This document shows positions 1 to 7,485 of a stretch of DNA of 8,087 nucleotides, piece after piece; the first letter of the stretch is position 1, and the number at the start of each line of letters is the position of its first letter. This stretch comes from Halomonas sp. Lineage in GTDB: Bacteria > Pseudomonadota > Gammaproteobacteria > Pseudomonadales > Oleiphilaceae. The notes beneath the pieces were generated by a model. That model made no database searches. It was not told the origin of the DNA and saw only the letters and a list, made by a program, of their open reading frames with translations. The stretch lies in assembly GCA_007135745.1 (NCBI GenBank), contig SLIH01000380.1:1-8087 (forward strand), in the 5' to 3' direction. The position numbers were made by a program, and so were the translations under genes.

Positions 1-2748
1 AGGGGATTTTTATCCGACAATGTGGTTAACCTGTCCGTTGCAATCAGTGGCCTGCTGATTCTCGGCATCGGCGTCGTGCTGGCCTTCCAGGCCTACACGT
101 CCTATCTGTCCGCCGAGAGACTGCGCGACGCCACCGGTGCGATCAATGATTTCCAGTTTGCCGCGATCCATCAGGCCCGTGAGCGGGGTCTGAGCTCTGC
201 GGCGCTTGGCGGGCATGTTTCCGAACCGCTTTTGAGTGAGCTCGAAAAACAGCGCGAACAGGGCGATGCCAATTGGTTGCGGGCGCAGGCGAGCACTGAG
301 AATGTCGCCACGTCGCAACTGAGCACGGTGATGGGGCAACTGGATCGGGCCGTGACGGCACGAAACCGGCTGAAAGAAGCCCGGCGGCGGGTGGACCGCT
401 CCATCGACGAGACTTCCCGCTCCATCGAGCTGGATGAGTGGTTCGAAACCAGCACAGAAGCCATCAGCCGAGGGTCGGCTGTGGCTTCCCGCCTATGGGT
501 TGCCCTTGAAGCGCCGAGCGAGGAAGCGCACCTCAACGCAATGGTGAGAGAGAGTGTGGGCCGCATTGGCGAACAGGCCGGGCAAGTTCGCGCGATACTA
601 TCGTATTACGCAGCCAGGCAGGAGCCCCTGCCGCCACAGTGGCGTCGGTTTGTTGAAACCAATCAGCGTGAGATCGGTCGGTTACTGGAGGAGCTGGAGC
701 TTGCCCGCCAGGCACTGGATGGTGATCCCCTTTCGGTTGGACATCTGGATGCCATGGAAATGGCCATAACCGAGCATTTTCTGGATGATCTCGAGGCCAT
801 GATGGCCGGCGCCGATACCGGCGACTACCCCATGGATGGGATGACCTGGTATGAGAGCGCAACAGAAGCCATTGATGCAGCGGTGGTGGACACATCCCGG
901 TTCCTCGCTGACAGATCCCGCCAACAAGCCGATGCGACCGTTCGGCGTCACGTGAGTGCCTTCGGAACCTACCTGTTATTTGCGCTTGCGGCGAGTTTTC
1001 TGGCTGTGCGGAGTCTCAGGCAGGTTCGAAAACGCGCCGATGAGGTATTCATAAGCAAGGAGTTGGCTGAGACCACGCTGCACTCCATTGGTGACGCCGT
1101 CATTACCACGGATCGTAAGGGGCGTGTTCAATATCTCAACCCCACAGGGGAGCATCTGACTGGTTGGAGTACGGAACAAGCACGGGGGCGCCCCGCGCAG
1201 GAAGTATTTCGGGTGGAGAACACCCGTCACGCCTCTATGGTTGACCCCATTGGCACCTGTCTGCGTGAAGAAACAGTTGTTGGACTGACAAGCGGGCACG
1301 TGCTGATCCAACGTGACGGACAGCGTATTGGCATTGAAGATTCAGCAGCGCCCATCCGGGATCGAAATGCCAATGTAGTCGGATGTGTCGTTGTCTTTTA
1401 TGACACCGGCAAAGTCGGTGGATCCGATCACCTCCTGTCCTACCACGCCACGCGCGACACACTCACTGGCCTGATCAATCGCAGAGAGTTCGAACGGCAA
1501 CTGGAGGGATTGCTTGATGAGGCCCGCGTACAGGGGACCCAGCATGTACTTGCCTACATCGATCTGGATCAGTTCAAGGTGGTGAACGACACCTGCGGGC
1601 ACAGTGCCGGAGATCGAATGCTCCGACAGATCACCTTTCTGCTGCGCAAACGGGTGCGGGGTTCAGATACATTGGCCAGACTGGGTGGTGATGAATTTGC
1701 TTTGCTGCTTCGCAACTGCTCGGCCGATCAGGCACAAGCGATTCTTGAGAACCTCCGCCGGACAGTTCGAGAATTCCGTTTCAGTTGGGAAGGGCGTGTC
1801 TATGAGACGAGCATGACGACAGGGGCCGTCGCGATCTCCGCTGCCAGCCCCAGTACAGCCGTGCTTCTGAGTGAGGCGGATGCGGCCTGTCATGTGGCAA
1901 AGAATCAGGGACGCAATCGCATCCAGTTCTATAGTCCAGACGATGCGGAATTGTCCAGACAGCAGGGCGAGATGAACTGGGTCTCCGAAATTACGGACGC
2001 GCTGCGGGAGAAGCGGTTTGAGCTTTTTTGCCAGAAGCTGATGCCTTTACGTGAGGATCTTCCCGGCAGCCTGGAAGTACTGGTTCGGCTGCGCGACCGT
2101 GATGGCAACCTGATTCCCCCCATGGCATTCATTCCCGCCGCCGAGCGGTACAATCTCATGACCGACATTGATCGCTGGATCATCCGGGCAGCCTGTGAGC
2201 GTCTGGCGCAGGTCAATGATGGCACGGATGGGCCACGGCTCCATATCAATCTGTCTGGGCTCTCGCTGTCTGATCCCAGACTTCCCGGCTTCATCCGAAA
2301 ACAGACACAGCAGTACGGGATCTCCCCGGCGCAGTTGTGCTTCGAGATAACGGAAACGGCAGCAGTAGCCAGTATCGATACGGCCCTTGAGCTCATTGAG
2401 CCTATGATCGAGGAAGGTTTCAGCTTCGCATTGGATGACTTTGGCACCGGACTTTCCTCTTTGACCTACCTTAAGAGCATGCCGGTTCAGCAGATCAAGG
2501 TTGACGGCGCGTTTGTCCGAAACATGATCAGCGATGACGTGGACCGCGTCATGATCGAATCCGTAGTGAGTATCGCCCGCGCCCTGGGCATTACCGTCAC
2601 AGCCGAGTTTGTGGAGAATGCCGAGACACTGGATGCGTTGCGGAGCATGGGTGTGGATTACGCCCAGGGTTTCCATGTGGGACGCCCTGAACCACTGGCT
2701 TCCTGTCCTGATCTGATGGCGGACGCGGCAAACGAAGATGCAGTTTGA
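1..2748 (+). CDS. NIT-PAS-GGDEF-EAL membrane protein (putative bifunctional diguanylate cyclase/phosphodiesterase), 5' end uncertain
   Basis: Probable inner-membrane enzyme that makes and/or degrades cyclic di-GMP in response to a periplasmic signal. Numbering from the GTG at 22 (908 residues): membrane helix about 3-25; helical periplasmic region about 40-300 resembling the nitrate/nitrite-sensing (NIT) domain, including the typical ERGLSSAAL stretch at 54-62; second membrane helix about 313-330; PAS about 346-462; GGDEF about 475-640; EAL about 655-895. The GGDEF motif is intact (555-559), with an RxxD product-inhibition site (R546, D549) five residues before it. The EAL signature reads EVL (685-687), but other catalytic positions are present: Q671, N743, E775, D805-D806, K826, E862, E865. 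The frame is open from base 1 to the GTG, and the AGGGG at 1-5 is too far from that GTG (16 nt) to be a good ribosome site, so the gene probably starts upstream of the window. Family and domain order are well supported; the ligand and the net enzymatic direction are not determinable here. Confidence 0.93.
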   Translation, partial: RGFLSDNVVNLSVAISGLLILGIGVVLAFQAYTSYLSAERLRDATGAINDFQFAAIHQARERGLSSAALGGHVSEPLLSELEKQREQGDANWLRAQASTENVATSQLSTVMGQLDRAVTARNRLKEARRRVDRSIDETSRSIELDEWFETSTEAISRGSAVASRLWVALEAPSEEAHLNAMVRESVGRIGEQAGQVRAILSYYAARQEPLPPQWRRFVETNQREIGRLLEELELARQALDGDPLSVGHLDAMEMAITEHFLDDLEAMMAGADTGDYPMDGMTWYESATEAIDAAVVDTSRFLADRSRQQADATVRRHVSAFGTYLLFALAASFLAVRSLRQVRKRADEVFISKELAETTLHSIGDAVITTDRKGRVQYLNPTGEHLTGWSTEQARGRPAQEVFRVENTRHASMVDPIGTCLREETVVGLTSGHVLIQRDGQRIGIEDSAAPIRDRNANVVGCVVVFYDTGKVGGSDHLLSYHATRDTLTGLINRREFERQLEGLLDEARVQGTQHVLAYIDLDQFKVVNDTCGHSAGDRMLRQITFLLRKRVRGSDTLARLGGDEFALLLRNCSADQAQAILENLRRTVREFRFSWEGRVYETSMTTGAVAISAASPSTAVLLSEADAACHVAKNQGRNRIQFYSPDDAELSRQQGEMNWVSEITDALREKRFELFCQKLMPLREDLPGSLEVLVRLRDRDGNLIPPMAFIPAAERYNLMTDIDRWIIRAACERLAQVNDGTDGPRLHINLSGLSLSDPRLPGFIRKQTQQYGISPAQLCFEITETAAVASIDTALELIEPMIEEGFSFALDDFGTGLSSLTYLKSMPVQQIKVDGAFVRNMISDDVDRVMIESVVSIARALGITVTAEFVENAETLDALRSMGVDYAQGFHVGRPEPLASCPDLMADAANEDAV

Positions 2749-2846
2749 ACCACCCAGCGCCCCGCAGTGATCAGACACACCCGGCAGACGATTGGCATCA
2801 AACCAACATCAGAGATGATAGACGTTCGGATAATTCGCTGAACGGC
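2749..2846. other. convergent intergenic gap
   Basis: This 98-bp gap separates two genes that converge. I see no GC-rich hairpin followed by a T-run on either strand, so transcription termination here is either factor-dependent or uses a signal I cannot recognise by eye. Confidence 0.5.
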
Positions 2847-5531
2847 TCAGTCACCGAGCAGCCCGTATCCATGGGCCCGGCTCACCGCGCCGGCGCGGTT
2901 GGTCACGCCCAGCTTGCCGTAGATATTGCGCAGGTGGGCCTTGATCGTAGCGGGCGCGATGCCCAGAACCTCGGCCATTTCCCGGTTGGTTTTGCCGTCG
3001 TTCAGAAGGCGCAGCACCTCCTGTTCACGACGGCTGATCTCCTCTATCAGCCCGGTATCCGCCGCCGGCGTGGGCTCTGCCGACTCCTTTGGAGGATCGG
3101 CGTGACGGCCATTCAGCAACGCCAGCACTTCTTCCGCGCTCTCGGGTGCCACGCCAATGCGCTGACATACCGCAAACAGCGGCGCCAGTTTCTGACCGTC
3201 GGCACGAAAAAAGTACCGTGCCCCCTGCGGATAAAGCGTTTCCAGCGGCCACGCCAGAGCCCTGGCGGCGGCTTCCTCATCCTGTTCCCGGTACCACAGC
3301 GCCAGCGCTTCCAGCACATGGAGACGGCCCTGTATCTGCCGGTTCTCGCCTGCGCGGACAACCTCGCGGAACGCCCGAATATCGTCAATATCACAGCGGC
3401 CTTCAAGTACGCCCGCCGTCAGCGCCAGCATCTCTTCATGCAGGCGCCGGAACCGGCTTCTGCCTTCATCATCCCTTTCCTGCTGCGCCCAGAGTATAAG
3501 CGGCATCATGTTGGACTGGCGCAGGGCCAGCAGGGCACGCAGAGCGTCCGGTTCCGGCACGAAGTAGTCCCAGGCTCCTCCGCGACGACGATAGCACTGT
3601 TCCAGTGATTCAATCAGTTGCGCAGCCGTCTCCCAGTGCTTACGGCCCATGGCGACACGCCAGCGCTCAAACAGGATACCGGTGTGGTCCCCTGGTGCGA
3701 GGCAATCCTCCCCCAGCGTCAGCGCACGCTGCAGACTATCGGCAGCCTCGCCCAACTGGTCCGACTCCACACACAGAATCGCATGAACATAGCTCAGAAG
3801 AGCCTCTTCGCCACGCGCCAGCGGCAGTTCGGCAAAGTCGCGCTCAAAGCGCCGGAAGACTTCCCAACCCCGGCTGACCTCGCCCATATTCACCAGCACG
3901 GGAATGCGCAGGGTCAGCACGCGTGCCCCACAGTGACGATCTTCGCACCGGGCGGCGAGCTCCTGGGCCTGGCTGAGGTAGTACTCTGCATCCCCCAGCT
4001 CCGATTCAACCATGGCATCCATGCCCAACGAAAAAAGGATCCAGGCACGCAGCCACGGAGAGCCTTCGCCCAGATGCCCCTCCATTTCCCGCACCAGGGC
4101 GCGCGCAGTTGCCTGATCACCGCAAAACCCCGCGCTATGACAGCGCATGAACAGCGCCAGATAAGGCAGCCGGGATTCCCCCGGCGAGGCGTCCTGCATC
4201 AGCATCGCATGATAACGATCCAGCGTATCCAGCGTTTCACGGTAGCGCCCGGACAGAAACAGGAGCCCGGCCCGCATAATGCCGAGTGCGGGCGAGCTTC
4301 TCTGCATCGATTCCGGGAACCGCTCCACCACAGCGTGCTGGACACGCAGCGTGCCCGCCTTCAGCCACTGCTCCACCGCCCGCGGAAGCAGGGCCTCCGC
4401 CGCCAGGTAGTCGCCGGTTTCCAGATAGAGTTCCAGCGCCTCGGTGACCTGGCCCGCGCGGGCCAGGGCAGCCGCCGCGCGACGACTGAGCTCTTCCCGG
4501 CGCTGCGGAGGAGGTGGATGGGCCAGCAACCAGTCACGCAGCAGATCATGCAGGCGGTACCACTGACCTTCGCTGCCCAGATCCTGCACCAGAAGCTGGT
4601 GCTCGCGAATACGGGCAATCAGTTCGCTGCTGTCCCCTCGCTGGCGCACCTCATCCGCCAAATCGCCATTGAACACGGGCAACCGGGCGATTTCCGAAAG
4701 GAATTCCCGCACATCCTCCGGCAACTGACCATATACCTCCGTCATCAGGTATTCCGAGAGCATGTGGTCGCTGCCACCGAAACGCTCCAGCGTATGTGCC
4801 ACGGATCCGGTCAACCCGCCGGCCAGCGTGGCCAACTGAAGCAGCGCCGGCCACCCCGAGGTGCGTTTGTGCAGCACACGCACCTGCTCGGCAGAGATCT
4901 CCGTGCCCAGACGGCGGGTGAGGAATTGACGGGTCAACTCGTAATCGAAACGCAGGGCTTCCATGTGAAGGTGCAGCACCTGATTGCGGACCAACATCTG
5001 GGCCAGCCCCAGCGTCGGCTCTGCACGGGTCGTCATGATCACGCGCAGCAGCGGCGGTGCAAATTCGAACAGGCGACGGAGCTGGGCCAGCACGTCGGGA
5101 TGGGTAATGACATGGAAATCATCCAGAACCAGGAAAACCTGCGGTGGCGCCTGCCAGGTCCGGGCATAATCCGCCAGGATATTGATCAGTGCATCAACCG
5201 GGTCGTGCTTGTCGCGGGATCCGAATTCCGCCATCGGTGCCGCCGCGCTCATTTCAAAGCGACGGTCCAGGCCGGCCAGAGCGTGCCGCACGCCCTGCCA
5301 GAACACCGAGGGTTCGTTGTCCCGTGCTTCCAGAGTCAGCCAGACATGAGCGGGCTTGCGGCTCTCCAGCCACTGAGCCACCAGGGTGGTTTTGCCGAAT
5401 CCGGCGGGCGCGCATACCAGGCTCAGGGTATAATCCGGGGCCCTGTCGAGCGCGGCCAGGCGCTGTTCGTCATGTATGAGCTCGCCGGCCAGTTGCGGAC
5501 GGCTGAACTTCGTTTCCGCCATGCGGGGCAT
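2847..5531 (-). CDS. LuxR-family ATP-binding transcriptional regulator (LAL / MalT type)
   Basis: Large cytoplasmic transcription activator of the STAND NTPase class, 894 residues from the chosen start, close to the roughly 900 of MalT. Domains: N-terminal ATPase with Walker A APAGFGKTT (41-49), Walker B VFLVLDDFH (132-140) and a TTR segment ending at R169; a winged-helix-like linker about 230-340; a helical TPR-like arm about 350-790, which in MalT binds the inducer; and a C-terminal LuxR helix-turn-helix (about 828-887) with SRREQEVLRLL and ATIKAHLRNIYGKLGV. In this family an inducer and ATP drive oligomerisation and activation. The start at 5531 is preferred because a purine-rich GGGAAGGGG lies about 5 nt upstream and the protein then opens with MPRMAETKFSRPQL, as family members usually do; the longest ORF reaches 5645 but its ATG and the one at 5555 lack a ribosome site. 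It lies downstream of, and in the same direction as, a lipid-kinase-like gene. The inducer and target genes are unknown; MalT, AlkS and AcoK are family relatives but nothing here identifies it as any of them. Confidence 0.93.
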   Translation of the reverse strand: MPRMAETKFSRPQLAGELIHDEQRLAALDRAPDYTLSLVCAPAGFGKTTLVAQWLESRKPAHVWLTLEARDNEPSVFWQGVRHALAGLDRRFEMSAAAPMAEFGSRDKHDPVDALINILADYARTWQAPPQVFLVLDDFHVITHPDVLAQLRRLFEFAPPLLRVIMTTRAEPTLGLAQMLVRNQVLHLHMEALRFDYELTRQFLTRRLGTEISAEQVRVLHKRTSGWPALLQLATLAGGLTGSVAHTLERFGGSDHMLSEYLMTEVYGQLPEDVREFLSEIARLPVFNGDLADEVRQRGDSSELIARIREHQLLVQDLGSEGQWYRLHDLLRDWLLAHPPPPQRREELSRRAAAALARAGQVTEALELYLETGDYLAAEALLPRAVEQWLKAGTLRVQHAVVERFPESMQRSSPALGIMRAGLLFLSGRYRETLDTLDRYHAMLMQDASPGESRLPYLALFMRCHSAGFCGDQATARALVREMEGHLGEGSPWLRAWILFSLGMDAMVESELGDAEYYLSQAQELAARCEDRHCGARVLTLRIPVLVNMGEVSRGWEVFRRFERDFAELPLARGEEALLSYVHAILCVESDQLGEAADSLQRALTLGEDCLAPGDHTGILFERWRVAMGRKHWETAAQLIESLEQCYRRRGGAWDYFVPEPDALRALLALRQSNMMPLILWAQQERDDEGRSRFRRLHEEMLALTAGVLEGRCDIDDIRAFREVVRAGENRQIQGRLHVLEALALWYREQDEEAAARALAWPLETLYPQGARYFFRADGQKLAPLFAVCQRIGVAPESAEEVLALLNGRHADPPKESAEPTPAADTGLIEEISRREQEVLRLLNDGKTNREMAEVLGIAPATIKAHLRNIYGKLGVTNRAGAVSRAHGYGLLGD

Positions 5532-5545
5532 GGCCGCCCCTTCCC
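5523..5545 (-). promoter_or_regulatory. ribosome binding site deciding the start of the LAL regulator
   Basis: Read on the minus strand, AGGGAAGGGG is followed by CGGCC and then ATG (5531-5529). It is the only good Shine-Dalgarno-like run near any of the four candidate ATGs (5645, 5555, 5531, 5522). The ATG at 5522 would have a spacing of about 14 nt and is a weaker alternative that shortens the protein by three residues. Confidence 0.65.
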
Positions 5546-5586
5546 TAACCGCCATAGATGCTGTGTCCGAATCAATGATGGGCCTG

Positions 5587-5615
5587 ATTGTACACCAGGC
5601 GCCATGCCATGACTC
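5587..5615 (-). promoter_or_regulatory. possible sigma-70-type promoter for the LAL regulator
   Basis: On the minus strand TACAAT (5592-5587) matches five of six bases of the -10 consensus. The hexamer 17 bp upstream is GAGTCA (5615-5610), which matches the -35 consensus at only three positions. It lies in the 128-bp gap between the kinase-like gene and the regulator start, so the regulator could be transcribed separately. Weak evidence: a single good -10 can occur by chance. Confidence 0.28.
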
Positions 5616-5659
5616 TCTGTCCCAGCCATCCTGAGACGTGGACACGCACGCTGAGGGCG

Positions 5660-6481
5660 TCAGAAGAATCCGGGTAACTCAAGCATTGCCACCGTGGTGA
5701 CACCGCCGACCAGGAAAAGAAACGGCTGATCCCAGGTGTGTGGCGACCAGGCTTCCGTCAGAGTCATGGCCGGCGGAAACAGCAGCAACCCAACCAGAAA
5801 CTGTTCCGTGGTCAACTGCCCCTGCATCAGCACCACAGCCAGCACCGCTGAAACGAAAACACAGGCGCTGCCTTCCAGCGTGCGTGTATAGACACGGTCG
5901 CTGAACAGGGCGCGCACCCGATAATGATGGCGCCCGAACCGAACCCCCACGGGTTCCGCCAGCCCATCACCCAACCCGGACACAATAATCGTCATATAAA
6001 TCAGAACGACCTTATCGTAAGCCGCCAGCCAGACAATCATCGGTAACAGAACCAGGTACAACGCCGCAAGCTGGCTCATCATCCACAGCATGGTATAGGG
6101 CCGATCCTCCGGTCGATCAAAGCTGTGAAAGGCAACAGTGATCGCCGGCACACGCTCCCTTACCGGTCGCAGAAAGAGCGACATCACGACCAGATAGAAC
6201 ACACCCCCGATAAAAATCGTCCCCAGTGTCACCTGGTAGGGCAGCAACGTGGCCATAAACACGGGCAGAAACGCCAGAAAGAAATGGACGATCTTGCGGG
6301 TATAGTTCACCCGAATCCCGCGCCGGATCACCCACTGCCCCAGCAGATAACTGAGCAGAAAAAGAAACGTGCCCCTTAAAATTTCACTGAGCCAGAAATT
6401 GCTCACCTGTACCAACCCCCGGATTACGGCGACTTCGCCTGAGTTCCAGAGCATGGTAGTGAGCGGGACAACCCTCTCCAT
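5660..6481 (-). CDS. phytol/dolichol/diacylglycerol kinase-family membrane protein
   Basis: Polytopic membrane protein of 273 residues resembling the family of phytol kinase VTE5, dolichol kinase SEC59 and diacylglycerol kinase DGK1, which phosphorylate lipid alcohols, usually with CTP. Visible motifs: TRKIVH (61-66), the RKxxH signature; GDGLAEPVG (171-179) followed by RFG (181-183), the GDxxAxxxG nucleotide-binding signature; and TLEGS (201-205). About seven hydrophobic segments are seen, roughly 34-52, 66-80, 83-103, 130-152, 155-170, 205-221 and 253-268. The related CDP-diglyceride synthases share part of this fold, but the RKxxH plus GDG...TLEG combination favours the kinase branch. The start is uncertain: the ATG at 6481 lacks a clear ribosome site, and a GTG at 6406 preceded by GGGGG nine nt upstream would give 248 residues that still contain every motif. 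The LAL regulator follows in the same direction; the START-domain gene is divergent. The substrate (phytol, polyprenol, diacylglycerol or other) cannot be told from sequence by eye. Confidence 0.8.
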   Translation of the reverse strand: MERVVPLTTMLWNSGEVAVIRGLVQVSNFWLSEILRGTFLFLLSYLLGQWVIRRGIRVNYTRKIVHFFLAFLPVFMATLLPYQVTLGTIFIGGVFYLVVMSLFLRPVRERVPAITVAFHSFDRPEDRPYTMLWMMSQLAALYLVLLPMIVWLAAYDKVVLIYMTIIVSGLGDGLAEPVGVRFGRHHYRVRALFSDRVYTRTLEGSACVFVSAVLAVVLMQGQLTTEQFLVGLLLFPPAMTLTEAWSPHTWDQPFLFLVGGVTTVAMLELPGFF

Positions 6482-6699
6482 CAGCCGAACGGCTTAGCGT
6501 TCACAATGCGCGGTGCGACGCAGTTCCCGTTTCCGGGCTACCCCCAACAACCCTCCTGAACGCTGAGACCTCAAAACTGTGACCAACACCTCATACTAAT
6601 CCCCCTCTCTCAGCCCATAGGCGGATGCGACTCATCCTCCCTCATTCCTACCATGCACTACAGCCTGATCGCTGGAATCAATGCACAAGTGGAGGCACC
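6482..6699. promoter_or_regulatory. divergent intergenic region between the kinase-like and START genes
   Basis: This 218-bp region must hold the start signals of both divergent genes if each has its own promoter. I found no -35/-10 pair close to consensus on either strand. Two small inverted repeats sit on the kinase side: AGCCG-AA-CGGCT at 6483-6494, abutting the annotated start codon, and CCCG-TTTC-CGGG at 6526-6537, which would read as a four-bp stem with a GAAA loop in a minus-strand transcript. A good Shine-Dalgarno for the START gene ends the region. Confidence 0.5.
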
Positions 6700-6702
6700 A
6701 TG
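6691..6702 (+). promoter_or_regulatory. ribosome binding site of the START-domain gene
   Basis: GGAGG at 6691-6695 lies four bases before ATG 6700. It selects this start over the upstream in-frame ATG at 6625, which would bury the signal peptide behind 25 extra residues and has no ribosome site. Confidence 0.75.
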
Positions 6703-7401
6703 AATTCAGTTCGCCAGGACGGCACCCGCAGGACCCTACTCGCACTGCTCCTGACTATGCTCGTCACCAGTTTCGTGCATGCCGGCCAATCCGAAAGCTG
6801 GGACCTGGCCCTGGATAAACATAACGTTCAGATATACACACGGAATGTGGAAGGTTCAGCGTTCAAAGCCTACAAGGCCGTCACCGTGGTCGATGCCTCT
6901 CTGGCGAGTGTTCTGGCTATATTTTCGAATCCCGACGCTAATCGCGAATGGCTTGAAGGCTGCGTGCATTTTGAGGAGATCGAGCGTTCCGACTTCTATT
7001 CCTATTCCGCCTACCAGGTCTGGGATCTTCCCTGGCCCGCCAAGGACCGGGACTTTGTTGTCGACGTAAACATCAACCGGATCGACGAGCACATCTTTCA
7101 TATCCAGATGGAAGACCGGGCCGAGCGCAGACCCGAAGACTCCGATCGAGTACGCGCAAGCATGCCCAGCGGCTATTATCTGCTTACCGAAGTCGAGCCG
7201 GGGAAAACAGAGGTCGTCATGTCCCAGCACGTGGAGCCCAACGGCAACCTCCCCGGCTGGATGGTCAACAGCCTGGTCACCGACACGCCCTATAAGTCCC
7301 TGCGCAACCTGCATGACCTTGCCACCAGGGAAAAGTACTCACAGGCAAGTTTCGTCGAGGACGATGACGGTAGGATCACCGGAATCCGGCTGTCACAGTG
7401 A
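6700..7401 (+). CDS. periplasmic START-domain (lipid-binding fold) protein
   Basis: Exported protein of 233 residues. A classical signal peptide occupies residues 1-28: basic N-region with R10-R11, hydrophobic core 12-22, and a V-H-A site predicting cleavage after A28. The mature part is one START domain (about 32-212) of the bacterial type, with W34, IYTR (45-48), W84 and C88, the strongly typical LPWPAKDRDF (110-119), and NLPGWMVN (183-190) before the C-terminal helix. START folds form a deep hydrophobic pocket for sterols, phospholipids or other lipids; in bacteria the ligands are mostly unknown. Divergent from the kinase-family gene, which suggests but does not prove a shared lipid-related role. 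No lipobox cysteine follows the signal peptide, so a soluble periplasmic protein is expected. The stop codon overlaps the first base pair of a 17-bp tandem repeat. Family assignment is firm, function open. Confidence 0.9.
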   Translation: MNSVRQDGTRRTLLALLLTMLVTSFVHAGQSESWDLALDKHNVQIYTRNVEGSAFKAYKAVTVVDASLASVLAIFSNPDANREWLEGCVHFEEIERSDFYSYSAYQVWDLPWPAKDRDFVVDVNINRIDEHIFHIQMEDRAERRPEDSDRVRASMPSGYYLLTEVEPGKTEVVMSQHVEPNGNLPGWMVNSLVTDTPYKSLRNLHDLATREKYSQASFVEDDDGRITGIRLSQ

Positions 7402-7433
7402 ACCCTTCGTTGTGCCGAACCCTTCGGTGTGCC
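7400..7433 (+). repeat. 17-bp tandem direct repeat, two copies
   Basis: The unit GAACCCTTCGTTGTGCC (7400-7416) is followed immediately by GAACCCTTCGGTGTGCC (7417-7433), differing only at unit position 11 (T to G). The first copy begins with the second base of the START gene's TGA stop, so the duplication leaves the reading frame intact. Confidence 0.9.
7415..7427 (+). terminator. weak hairpin in the convergent gap, possible partial terminator
   Basis: CCGAA-CCC-TTCGG forms a five-bp stem with a three-base loop, and several G-U pairs could extend it in RNA. A run of six T lies at 7451-7456, about 24 bases after the stem, too far for a standard intrinsic terminator. The hairpin spans the junction of the 17-bp tandem repeat. 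Confidence 0.25.
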
Positions 7434-7485
7434 TGTCCTTTGGCTTCTCCTTTTTTGGTGAACAATTGCTCCTCAATCCAACGCC

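Noticed and set aside
2047..2778. 243-codon open frame on the minus strand
   Set aside because: Antisense to the EAL domain, whose conserved motifs prove the plus-strand frame.
2745..3608. 287-codon open frame on the plus strand starting at a TTG over the GGDEF-EAL stop
   Set aside because: Mostly antisense to the C-terminal part of the LAL regulator, with no ribosome site and no protein-like pattern.
3618..5612. 664-codon open frame on the plus strand
   Set aside because: It lies wholly antisense to the LAL regulator. Its predicted protein is rich in Q, H, R and P with no recognisable domain, as expected from the complement of a high-GC gene.
6579..6654. Promoter-like hexamers (GTGACC, TACCAT) ahead of the START gene
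   Set aside because: No pairing with correct spacing; each match is only four of six bases.
6625..6699. 25-codon upstream extension of the START gene
   Set aside because: It lacks a ribosome site and would place a signal peptide in the interior; ATG 6700 has GGAGG at the right place.
7449..7456. CC followed by six T as an intrinsic terminator
   Set aside because: No stable stem lies immediately before it; the nearest hairpin ends about 24 bases upstream.
7461..7472. GAACAATTGCTC near-palindrome in the convergent gap
   Set aside because: Only the central CAATTG is perfect; too short to distinguish from chance.
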